Source: Psilocybe azurescens
Lineage: Eukaryota > Basidiomycota > Agaricomycetes > Agaricales > Agrocybaceae
Direction: 5' to 3'
Assembly: GCA_023853785.1 (NCBI GenBank)
Contig: JAJIRX010000038.1
Coordinates: 1-35,570 of the forward strand
Length of the DNA stretch: 35,570 nt
Positions 9,192-19,445 of this stretch are shown piece by piece (within the stretch, counting starts at the first letter, position 1; every line of letters begins with the position of its first letter). The notes under the pieces were generated by a model. That model was given only the letters and a program-made list of their open reading frames with translations, did not search any database and was not told the DNA's origin. The position numbers were made by a program, and so were the translations under genes.

Positions 9192-12100
9192 CTAATACGT
9201 TCTAATAGCTCGACGATTGTGTCCGTACCAACTCCCCAGTTCCTGAGGAACTTCGTCTTCATCATCACTGCCAGCTTCCTGACCTAAGCTATCTGTGTCC
9301 TGCATGATCTTCCTGTCACAAAGTCTGGCGTCCTCCAGTAAGACAAACCAGGTAGGGTTGGGAATGTTAGTCCTGAGTCTTGTATCACGGCCAATACGTG
9401 ACCCAATTGAGAGTGTGCCTGTGAACCCCATTAACTTGCTGGTCTGCACGAGCTTCTGTACAATCTTCTCATGAATACGATTCAAATATTGCCACTCCAT
9501 CGAGAGACAATGGCCAAGAGATGGATCTTGTACCACTTTCACCTGAATCGCACGGTAGTAGTCAACATGACTATCAAACATGAACGTTAGCAGGCGCGTT
9601 ATTTCAACGTTGAGCCGTACGATCTCCTCTTTGGCACGTTTAATACCAAAATAATACTTGATAGCGTCAGCGACGAGATGGCTCTGTCCAAGGGAGCAAA
9701 CGGATATCAGTGCGTGTATCACGAAGAAGGTCAAAATCTGCAACAGTCGCTGCATTGAGCACGTTGCTCCATGAGAGTTGGGGCCGAGGAGGAATTAATC
9801 GAGCGGCAGCTTCATTGTATTGACGCAGAGCCGTTTTGATAGCTTCCGAACGTGTTTTCAAGGCCTTACTGATCTTCTCTCGTAGCTTATAACCTGTAAA
9901 ACTGTGAGGTTTATGTCATAGTATGAGAAGGTGTTACGAACCAACACCATTCATCCCTAGTTTCGTAAGTTCAGAGACGTTGAACGACAAGTCGTTCAAG
10001 GTGGTCGATAGCGCGTCGGTAAGCACGTTCCACCAGCAGCTTTTGAGCTTCTTTATATGCCGTAGAATCAGGCAGCCAGCGAGTGTCAATCCCATGCTCT
10101 TCCTCGTAACGGGTCAACTGTTCCTCCTGGAGTTGGTAACGCGTGAATGTTGTCCGATAACGAGTACGAACGGCCTGGATTTCTTTTTCTGGTAGCCATT
10201 ATTGATGATGTTGTAGTCGAGTTTCTTATGCTTGTCAGCAGCCTGATCAGATTCCTGCCTGTAGAACTCGATAAGCATAAACGAAAATAAAATTGATGAA
10301 ACAACACCACTTACTTAGATTCCTTGGTTTTCGTAAGAATCTCCAGATAATCCACGGCCTTCTGAACAGTCTCTGGTTCTGATTTCAGTGACTTTAGATG
10401 GTCACGTTCAGCTTGAAGGTAGGCTTCATAATCGGCTTCATTTGTCTTCAATTTTGCAGAGAGGGCCGCATAAGCTGCGGCGTGTCACTTGCGATCCTGT
10501 CAAGTGCCTGGCGATAGTTCTGGAAGATAAAATTGCCTGAAGGGAATAAGATTGAGAAGAACATTGATTATAGAAGTAACATACCCGATGCTGCATGCTT
10601 ATCCTGGTCATGAAATGCGAAGTGTTCATCGATATGCTGATGGCGATGGTAAGGAGAGGCTAGGCGGGTAACTGACGCGAGCTCATTCGACTTGCAGAAC
10701 GTCCGCTCACATTCCTCGAAATCCTCGAGGCCGACACCTTCAGTGTACATCGGATGCCAGTGAAGTTGGCACCCACGATTGTGCGCATGGCCGTGAAACG
10801 AGGGCACAACTCCATGGAGTTTCAACGCAACCTTTTTCTTGCCAAGAATGCTGCGTGAGAGGGTCTTGACAAAGGCGCACATGATATCATAGCCGAGACA
10901 GATATCGGAGCCATATGTATCCATGAGGCGTTCAACGATTGCCAGCGGATATTTCATGCTGTAAGTGAAATAAGCATAGAGTCAGTAAAGGAGATAGATG
11001 AATAACGCACAGTTCGCCGCTCCGAATCATGTCACAGACGACAAGGACATGGCCATGTCGACAAACAGCCAAGAAGATTCCAGCAATAGCAAAAAGAGCG
11101 AACATTTTCTTTCTAGCTTCCGGGCCTGCATTTCGCCATCGTTCCACACATGTATTGACGCGACTCGCGCCAGCTCATCAATCTCGCTGATGTTCAGCCA
11201 CGCCACGTCATCGTCGGGCGTCAGGGAGAGGCTTCGCAGGTGTCAGCAGTCTCGCCAGTAGACGTTGATGTGGAGGCAAATGCATCAGGCAATGACAGGT
11301 TCTGTGATAACTGCGGCTGAGAGGCAGTTTCCAGGATAGATGGGGCATCCTACCATGAAACTGTTAACGAAGTCATGATGTTGACAATCCAACACACCTT
11401 TTGTGGACCTCATCCTTGAAGAGATCAACATGTTCCGGGTTAATCCATCGTAGCGACTCCGTGGTTCGGTTATCGTGTCGCACCTTTCCTGAACGAAAAG
11501 TACTGTCGACAAGCTTCAGTGAGTTGTTGCCATCCATGGCCGCCAGGAAGCTGTACTTAAGCGGCGGTTCATCCTCCGTCTTGTACAGGCATGGTGCACA
11601 TATGTTGAGTTGTTCCCAGTCATGTCCACGAATGAGAGCATCTTGGGTCCGTCGATGAATACTCCTTTTGATCTCGAGGAAAGCGTCATACGCTGAGCTC
11701 AGTTGATCAGCTAGGTGGGGAGACGTGGTTGCTGAGAGATACTGTCAGAAAAGTCGGACATAACAATGGTAGAACTTACGTGATGAATGTGGCACAGTGC
11801 TCGTGAAAAAGCATCAAGGCTGAACTGAGGACAGACACGTCGGAGCTGTCGATAGATCTCAAGGAGATCTATAGCGATTGCGAAGAACGGCTTGTCAGGG
11901 GAGGCACCGAGATATCCGTGACGAACTAGAGACTCGTTGGTGTAGGAAACGTCATCGACATGGTTGAAGGTACGGGGTCCAAAATCTGTTCAAAGGGATG
12001 GTTGTAGAACGAGACAGAAATTATCGGCAGAAACTTACATGAAAACGGTGATGACTTCAAGACTCCAAGAAGCTTCCGATTCAACTATAAGCGGGGCAAC

Positions 12101-12686
12101 AAGTCGTTTCCAATCTAAAAACTGTGAGGCAAGTAGGTCGGTTTGACATTTCCAGGCGTCTACTCTTCTTTGTACACGGTCGCGACGTGTTCTGGAATCA
12201 AATCGCTTGCTGAGGCGATAATAAGCACGGAACTTCGCGAAAGAAAAAGAGCACTACGAGAACGTCATGCCTTCCATAATCTCTTGCAGGACCGTCTCCC
12301 CTCCTGCATGACTTCGGAAGAAGCCTTCCTCTCCAGGCGGTGGTCTGTGCAAAGCCACCTCCTCGTCTTCCCAATCTTCATCTGTGTCGTCAGGGGGTAC
12401 ATGAAAACGTCATGACTGTCATCATCCGTCTGGGTGTTGAGTAAATCTGGAAAGAGTAGCCGCTGCCGTTCTGTAAAACTAAGGACTAAATCAGTGAATG
12501 GTTATAGATCGAGAAGAGCTTGGTTACTGTGAACGTACTAGACAATTCAAAGATGTGTTTTTCCCTTTCTTTTTCAATTTCATGCCGGTTCCAATTGGCC
12601 TTCGTGGTCTTGGTCTTGCTCTGTTGATGAAGGCGTGAGCCGTAGGTAATGCTGACACCTTTTGAGAGTCCAGGCGCTTTGGGCAT
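9192..12686 (-). pseudogene. KDZ-family (Kyakuja-Dileera-Zisupton) DDE transposase, decayed
   Basis: Ten exons can be traced: 12686-12539, about 12490-12258, 12209-12039, 11985-11780, 11731-11398, 11360-11011, 10958-10585, 10536-10315, 10258-9942 and 9893-9192. Family blocks in order are RPPPGEEGFFRSHAGGE, LVRHGYLGASP, LLEIYRQLRRVCPQFS, CAPCLYKTEDEPPL, AAMDGNNSLKLVD, ARKKMFALFAIAGIF, MIRSGEL, KYPLAIVERLMDTYGSD, GYDIMCAF, FHGHAHNRGCQLHWHP, EDFEECERTFCKSNELAS, PPRPQLSWSNV and KRAKEEIVRLNVEITRLL. The Asp of DGNN, the Asp of GYD and a Glu of EECER are candidate DDE residues (inferred). Frame breaks occur near 12393-12397, 12028, 11780/11731, 11225, 11171, 10468, 9988 and 9685, mixing insertions and deletions. 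The peptide between breaks is well preserved, so decay is recent. Confidence 0.85.
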
Positions 12687-13007
12687 AGTGGATAGAAGTG
12701 AGGGTGCGCGAGAGAGAACACAGGGAACGACTTTGGGGAAAGAAAGAAAGGAATGGGAAACAGGTCGGTTAACATCCCAAAGGAGAACCGTCGATCAAGG
12801 AGGCACATCTAAAAGGTGTTCCAATCAGTGATGCGTATCTCAGTGTTAGTGTGAGAGATCACGGACCTATAGCCGGAGCCTTTATCACCAGATATGAGCG
12901 CCGGAAGGCCCCTAAAATGGGAAGAGTACGCGAGGCATTGGCGGCGCCAGGTGTGTCTGGTGGCCTCCTTAGTCATGGGTGAAGCAAAGCAGCCAAAAGC
13001 TATTACC
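12687..13007. other. Leader between transposase start and right terminal repeat
   Basis: About 320 bp that should hold the transposase promoter. The part nearest the ATG (to about 12800) is matched by the left-arm duplicate; about 200 bp next to the arm has no match on the left. No clear TATA box was identified. Confidence 0.35.
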
Positions 13008-14364
13008 TGCAGATTGTGAGGGCCATTTATGGAATAAGGGGTCGAGAGCGGTATTCTATAGTAATATTAGCTAGGTTAACCGTTGTTTACAGTCAAGAAA
13101 TACCTATGAGATGTTAAGCGACCAAGTAGTGTTGAGGCAAGGGCGGAAGCTGTCTGGGCAGCCGCAAGAACAAGTCCGTCAGGGTAAGGGACGGTAGACA
13201 GGGTGAGGAAATCAGAGTAAGCGACAAGGCGCACTGAAGATGGCACAGCAGAAGGGACAGGCGGAGGCGGAAGGGCAGCAACGGGGCGGTAGCAGTGGGA
13301 CGGTAGCAGGAGGGCCCTGAAGGTGGTGCAGCGGAAGGGCAGGCGGGGCGGGAGGGCAGCAGCGGGAGGGCAGCAGCGGGAGGGCAGCAGCGGAAGGGCA
13401 GCGGAGGGAGAGCAGCGAGAGGGCAGCGGAGGGAGGGCAGCGAGAGGGCAGCGGAGGGAGGGCAGCGAGAGGGCAGCGGCGGGTGGGCAGCGAGGGCAAC
13501 AGCGGGATGGCAACAGCGGGATGGCAACGGGAGGGCAGCAGCGGGAGGGCAGCGAGAGGGCAGCGGCGGGTGGGCAGTGAGAGGGCAGCGGCGGGTGGGC
13601 AGTGAGAGGGCAGCGGCGGGTGGGCAGCGAGGGCAACGGCGGGATGGAAACAGCGGGATGGCAACGGGAGGGCAGCGGCGGGAGGGCAGCGAGAGGGTAG
13701 CGGAGGGAGGGCAGCGAGAGGGTAGCGGAGGGAGGGTAGCGGGAGGGCAGCGGCGGGATGGCAGCGAGGGCAACGGCGGGATGGCAGCAGAGGGAGGGCA
13801 GCGAGAGGGCAGCAGAGGGAGGGCAGCGAGAGGGCAGCAGAGGGAGGGCAGCGAGAGGGCAGCGAGAGGGCAGCGGCGGGTGGGCAGCGAGGGCAACGGC
13901 GGGATGGCAACGGTAGGGCAGCCGGGCGGGAGGGCAGCGAGAGGGTAGCGGAGAGAGGGCAGCGAGAGGGCAGCGGAGGGAGGGCAGCGGGAGGGCAGCG
14001 GCGGGTGGGCAGCGAGGGCAACAGCGGGATGGCAACAGCGGGATGGCAACGGGAGGGCAGCGGCGGGACGGCGAGGTGTGACAAGGGAACAACGGCTGTG
14101 CAGTTTGCGAAACAGCCGCGAGTGGCTAGGAGGCGTGGTGTCAACTATACAGGCCTCGGGAACAGCCGCCAGGTCTGCGATGCCGGGACCGATGCCGGGA
14201 CTAGTTTTGAAGTAGCCGGATGTTCGATATCTTCAATGGAGTCCAGAGGTATTGAACGAATTGCTGGAGGGTAAGAGAAATGAAAGGTTTCATTGTAAAT
14301 TAACCGGCGGATACCGATCCGGTCGTGCCTGATAAGTATCGGGGTAGTGTGGGACCCTTAGGTG
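13008..14364 (-). repeat. Right terminal inverted repeat arm of the KDZ element
   Basis: Reverse complement of 2806-4229. The outer boundary is defined by CCCTTAGGTG followed by the CAATGAG duplication. The inner boundary is near GTGAGGGCCATTTATGG (13016-13032). It is about 70 bp shorter than the left arm because of minisatellite copy-number differences. Confidence 0.85.
13324..14080 (-). repeat. Subterminal minisatellite, right arm
   Basis: The same unit family as the left arm, here with the G-rich sequence on the plus strand (GGGAGGGCAGCG, GAGAGGGCAGCGG, GCGGGATGGCAACG). The order and number of units differ from the left arm, which shows independent expansion and contraction. Runs of GGG separated by short spacers could allow G-quadruplexes, an inference only. 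Confidence 0.85.
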
Positions 14365-14371
14365 CAATGAG
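14365..14371. repeat. Target-site duplication, right copy (CAATGAG)
   Basis: CAATGAG immediately after the right terminus CTTAGGTG, identical to 2799-2805. Confidence 0.85.
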
Positions 14372-15304
14372 AACAGGCCTTGATTGGCAACCAAAAGTTG
14401 TAATCTATACACAAGCTTCTCATGAATCGTTGGCATGGGCATATATTTTACTTAGTGGAATCAACATCCCGAGACCGCCATAGCTTCAGTGTTCTCAGCC
14501 CATAGCTGCACGAGCTCCGAAATTAAGTGACCGCCGTTGTATTCACTGTGCCAGTAAGTGGCACTACAATACTCGAAATACACTACATTCGGTCATGAAA
14601 GAGCATTCAGATCATCAATTGACTCGATTCCTTGATTTTATGTGGAAGCAAATACCAAAGGGGAGACAATGAATTTCTCCAAAGAAAGGTTTTGATGTTG
14701 ACAGTTTACTGGCATTCAACTTGTTCTTATCACGATGCCGCTGTCAAGAACATCAAGGTAAGTGCGTGATTCTTTATAAAGCCAAGAGCGACACCAGTGG
14801 CGCCCAATGGGTCGGTTGAAGCATTATATTTCGAGGAGACTTTAAAAATGTTTATATGTCGTTGTTGTGTCTATCAAAAGCGCAAAGAGCAGCAGAAGTC
14901 ATGAAAAAGACGACTTCAATAGCTATTTGTTGAGACTGTCATCCAAGGAAAAATGCGTAGCTCAGATTGTGATGCTAGTGTTGAAGCATGACTATATATT
15001 ACTCAAGAATTCCAATCTTTCACTCCTTTGTTGATTATACTACTCCGTAGCAATACAAAATAAATAAAATTTCTTCGGAATTGTGGAAGTTGAGGGTTGT
15101 CTATGCTTGCTCACAACAGTTCAACAGTTGCAATCGTCTTTTGAAACGGTTTGACGCTAAATGATTTGTATTAATGAAAGGTATGCTACATAGGATCATT
15201 CGATATATCAATCATATAATGATACATAAAGGCAATGCATGTGTAAAGTATGACCGACGAAGGGAACGATGAGTGGGTATCGAGTGGTGGGCCGATGCTG
15301 ATAA
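14372..15304. other. Intergenic, possible gene-end remnant at about 14480-14560 (minus)
   Basis: On the minus strand, about 14560-14480 reads EYNGGHLISELVQLWAENTE and then MAVSGC before a stop, which looks like the C-terminus of a coding exon. No upstream exon could be joined to it with confidence and the family was not recognised. The rest of the stretch shows nothing recognisable. Confidence 0.3.
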
Positions 15305-15760
15305 TTAGGCGTTCTTGTTTATCTCCTGCTGGGCCTCGCCTTTATCATGTCGGGCATTTCCTATCAGAGAGAATTTATCAGCGCAAATTTTACTCCCATA
15401 GTAAAAGGATCAATTACCTGCGGTCTGCTGGGACTTGTCGCCAGTGATAGCTCCAACCACAGAGTCCTTCTTGCCGGTAATACGGTCCGCGGTACCCTCT
15501 GCGTAGCCTTTGGCTTGGGCGGCCTTGTACTCGGCCTCACCAGCGGCGTGCTCTTCTTTGCCGGACTGTTGCCATGAAGTGGCACCAGTCACGTTACCGA
15601 TGGCTTCGACGATGTTGCCCTTGGTGGAGTGGAATTGACCAGTGGTCTTGCTAAAGAGACAAAGTCATATTGAGAACGTGTTCGAGTAGGTAATGCGGGT
15701 CCTAATAAATACGTACTTGGGCTCGCCGGAAGCGGTGTTGTTGATGGATGAAGATGCCAT
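15305..15760 (-). CDS. CsbD-like small stress protein (fungal mismatch/cruciform DNA recognition protein, Hmp1-like)
   Basis: Three exons, 15760-15717, 15650-15418 and 15360-15305, joined by introns of 66 and 57 nt with GTACGT/TTTAG and GTAATT/GATAG borders. They encode an intact 110-residue protein with no frame break. It starts [14 protein letters not shown]. It carries the family's repeated motifs [43 protein letters not shown] and [18 protein letters not shown], and ends [16 protein letters not shown]. It is hydrophilic, lacks Cys, and has no signal peptide or membrane segment. The best-known fungal relative, Ustilago Hmp1, binds mismatched and cruciform DNA; bacterial CsbD relatives are stress-induced. 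Its function here is inferred from the family. It is a clean gene between a transposon and a repeat arm. Confidence 0.88.
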
Positions 15761-15860
15761 TATAAAAGTAAGTTTGTTGATTTGGATTGAGTGCTTTGAA
15801 ATAAGTTTGTAAGAAGCTTGGGATGAAAATATGATGACTTGAAATTCTATCTTGAGACCT

Positions 15861-15870
15861 CTTATATAGC
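15861..15870 (-). promoter_or_regulatory. TATA box of the CsbD-like gene
   Basis: The minus strand reads GCTATATAAG about 100 bp upstream of the ATG at 15760, a normal distance for a fungal core promoter with a 5' leader of about 70 nt. Confidence 0.6.
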
Positions 15871-16494
15871 TTTCTGAGCACCGGATACATTTTGAAGCAT
15901 TCCGTCGGGTCCGTTCATTTCTTGTTACGAAATGCTTCAAGAACGTCGGCAGTGGCCCCAACACTGTCGTCATAGATGACATGTTCCATATAAGGTAAAA
16001 TGGGGCGCTAATAATGTCCACAATCGTCACTAAACGCGTCATCGTGCGAGGGTGGTTTGCCATATTGGCGTTTGGATAATGACGTCATCGTCTACTTATT
16101 TTCACATGGTCAATGGAATTAAGTGATCTGCGGTGTATAATATTCTTAAAGACAAACGCAGACCACCCGTTACATTCAACCAGTTACAATCTGATTCCAC
16201 AACGATGAATATACTCCCGTTTCCTATCTGGTGTTGCGGTCATTCCCGCTATTGAGGGAGTACAGTCTCGTTAATCAATTGACCAGGTTTCAACTATTCT
16301 GATTGGCGTTGCTGTAAACATGCTTGAATGAAATGAAACGCTTCTTCCACCCAGTCTGATATATCAATGATCTTGTGCATCGCTTAGGTATTCACGAAAG
16401 GTCGGATCCTAGTATATGCGTCTGATATTTGTTAGCTAGGAGAATAAACCCACGATAGGCATCTCGGAACGTCCAATCACTTAAAAAGATGATT
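15871..16494. other. Upstream region of the CsbD-like gene, no gene seen
   Basis: Contains no open frame with recognisable motifs. It ends where similarity to the left satellite arm begins. Confidence 0.4.
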
Positions 16495-18145
16495 GTCAGT
16501 CTAAAGGCGCAAGACTGGCTGGCATGGTAGAGGAAAGTCGGTACGGCCGCAGCAAGGACAAACAAAACATGATTGACGCACAGGGGCCTACACCCCGACA
16601 GGTCAGCACCGACTCGAAAATTATCCAGTTACATACTGAGGCAAACATATCAGCGACAACGCAAACATGCAACGTGCCAGCGGTTATCGGTTATCGGATA
16701 GAAAGACTGTGATAGGAATAATTCAGCAAGTCGATGAAACGAGAAGAGGGCGGAACACACATGAGGCAACGATACCATGGTATACTACAAGGTGAAGACC
16801 ACAATGTGGATTCTTGGCTTGCAGACAAGTATTAGATAGATAGTGGGATGTAGAAACGAAACCAACAAGATTGATACGCAGACAAAGTACGAGACATTAG
16901 GACATGGATGGACACCGAACGCGAAAGGAGTCGCATTAATGGTAGCACCACAGATACAAAGGGCAAGAAAGTGAGATAGACAAGATATAAAATAGCGCGC
17001 AGACAAGAGGCGCGCAATAAACCAACAGAGGGGGAACGAAACACAGGGAGTAAGCTGAACAAAGAAACTAACGGTCCGGGGCCGCATGAATGGCAGGCCA
17101 TAACACAAACAGAATATGAAAACAACGCGAAGACATGGGATGCGTAGCGCACCGACTACGCTGCAAGAAGGAAATTATGACATGGAGAGTATACACCGAA
17201 CGAGAAACAAAAGGTTCGGGGTCGCACGAGTGGCAAACGCCGCGGTACAATAGGCGCATTTACTCAAACGCTGAATACACATCTAAAAAATAATCCTAAA
17301 ACTGTAACAGAGAAAAATAACCCGTAGAGCTCCCACGAAGGTGAAACTCACCACAGCTTTTTGAGAGGGGTGACAACTGAGACAACAGAGAGAATGAGAG
17401 AAAATTTGTTGGAGCCATGGCAAAACTCACTGCAGGGAGGTTTCTGTTTAAATAGACACAAGGTGGACATCACAATGTGGATTTTTGGCTTGCACACAAG
17501 TGAATTACAGCCAGTTAAATGGGGATGAAGGAGAACAGGAAACAGCAAGGGACGAGAACGAGTACATAAATTCAAGCTTTAGGACTGAGAACGAGGACAG
17601 GGCATGGGAGATACGCCGAACGAGAGACAAACAGTTCATAGCCACACGATTGGCAGTGCTGCACTGACAACGGGTGGAGGATGAAACGTACATGATATGA
17701 CAATGACGCGAGACAGCGCGCAATACACCGACGACACTCGGGAAAATATTACGTGGTAGGTACACCGAACGAGAAATAAAGGGTTCGGGGCCACATGGTC
17801 GGCAGCGCGAATGTACAAAAGCGCATATATTCAGTAATAACGCTTCTGGTAGGACCTGGAGGTTAGATGGGGGAATGTGTATGACTGGGTGACGACGAGG
17901 GAGAAATATACTCACCAGGGCCCCTACCCCAGCCGAGCAACGCGTAACGAGAAACACAAACGATGTAAAGATGTAGTGTTGAGCGTGAAGCTCTCCACGA
18001 CTCTGACAATAGACAGATTCTGTGTGGTATAACCCGGAATTCGAGAACGAGAAACGAAACAAAAAATATCAAAGCAATATGGCACTCCAGTCCACTGAAA
18101 GGCAGGATGAAACATACACCGAACGAGAGACAAAAGGTTCGAGGC
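16495..18145 (-). repeat. Degenerate satellite-like repeat, right arm of the outer inverted pair
   Basis: The reverse complement of this block aligns with 1-1462 over its whole length (for example TGCGTCAATCATGTTTTG at about 16558-16583 minus and at 1404-1421 plus). Monomer signatures with the CCGAAC ... GTTCGG hairpin lie at about 16914, 17055, 17196-17219, 17615, 17765-17788 and 18119-18142. Identity looks like roughly 80 percent by eye, so the pair is much older than the KDZ element between them. Confidence 0.7.
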
Positions 18146-19445
18146 TACATTGGCCTTGGCGCCGAGATACAGCCACGCGACGCATTTAAGTATGAAAATT
18201 ATAAAAAAAAGAAGATCAGAAGAGACTGCAGATAGAGACTAAGCTCACGAAAGCAACAACACAAGAGACACTATGAACTGTGCACAGAACCGACACATCC
18301 ACGTGACATCAATCGATCGCGTTGGTCTAAAAATGGATCAAGCAAAAGGTTCAGTGGCACTGAGGTAGGCGAAGTGGCGAAAACGAGCTCACCGTAGATA
18401 AATTGCCCATATATCCACATCTGCGAGCACATATAATTAAGTAGATATGGATGGGAGACATAAAACTCAGAATGCACAGATATCGGGAGCAAAACATAGC
18501 ATCATAGTCGCAGTGGCACAGCACTGCGAACAATGCGTCAGTCGGTGGGGCCTCCAGAGAAGAAATCGATTCACCAAGGTAAGAGGAAGCAGCCAATAAA
18601 TATGAGTAGAAGGGACTCTGAGATATGTAGAGTAAGCAAGCAATGAAGAAGAAAAACATGGCCGGGGCGAGTTGCATAGAACTTGGGGAACTGTGGTATT
18701 TTAGTTGACACAGCAAATTGAGACGCTGGAGATGTTTGCTTACCTGAGAAATACAACCATAAATATTAAAGCATAATGTAGGCTATACATTGGACGAAGA
18801 ATCAAGATAACGTGGTAGAAGAGGAAATCACCCACTCTTAAGTCGCGACACATCGAAACAACGATGGAAGTCAAGATTCCACTGTCGGGGATCACCAGAA
18901 TATAAAAGAGAGAGAGTAAACCCGAAGTTTTAAGCACGATGGTGGAAAAGATGGTTGAATAGGGAAAGAGAAAGGTGGATGGGCTTTTGAGAAAAGGAGG
19001 CGTCCGTTGTATAGACTCGTCTCACGTGCATTCCTGTGAATATTTCTGAAAATGGAAGCGCATTTGGTCCACTGGCTTGGCTTGACCCATTGTCGAACCT
19101 TTTGGCCAACTTTGCATCTTCCTTTGGGTACGGTCCACATGCTTTGGATTTTTCATGGATTTTAGTTTTTTTTCGCTCTCAGAAGCTCTCAGACAGTGAT
19201 ACTTGTGTTTATCTCTGAGTTTTTCTATTCATAATCCAATTTAAAATAAAACGACAAGGAACCTGGACGACGCGGATATTTAATGGGAGGAGAAGCGTTT
19301 GATTGCTTCATCTCACGTGAATGTAGTAGTCGTATACTATAGGGAAGATAGTCACTTCTGTGGTCTTCCGATACAGTGCATCAGGGGAGCCGAACGCGTG
19401 GTGTAGAGCTTGCCATGTTAAAGGGAAAGTATCAATACTCATGAA
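18146..19445. other. Intergenic, no recognisable gene
   Basis: Minus-strand open frames of 60-121 codons (longest 18351-18716) show no family motifs. Fragments such as AAAAGGTTCAGTGGCAC at about 18343 resemble the satellite monomer, so part of this stretch may be more decayed repeat. Confidence 0.35.

Larger units (their letters stand above)
2806..14364 (-). mobile_element. KDZ-type DNA transposon, complete with termini and target duplication
   Basis: The element is 11,559 bp. It starts CACCTAAGGGTCCCACAC and ends with the exact reverse complement, flanked by a perfect 7-bp duplication. Long inverted arms (2806-4229 and about 13008-14364) are near-identical outside their minisatellite cores. 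In the first 130 bases I see a single 1-bp difference. The interior holds three minus-strand genes: a Kyakuja-Dileera-Zisupton transposase pseudogene (9192-12686) and two genes of unknown function (6499-8096, 4676-6161). It also holds a 4 x 72-bp tandem array (8809-9099) and a 160-bp direct duplication (6181-6487). KDZ elements are known to be abundant in basidiomycetes. The target duplication still being perfect suggests fairly recent insertion, while the transposase is decayed, so it may have been moved in trans. Confidence 0.85.

Noticed and set aside
13076..14144. Three overlapping minus-strand frames of more than 300 codons
   Set aside because: Same minisatellite effect in the right arm, with no stable domain and different unit order from the left arm.
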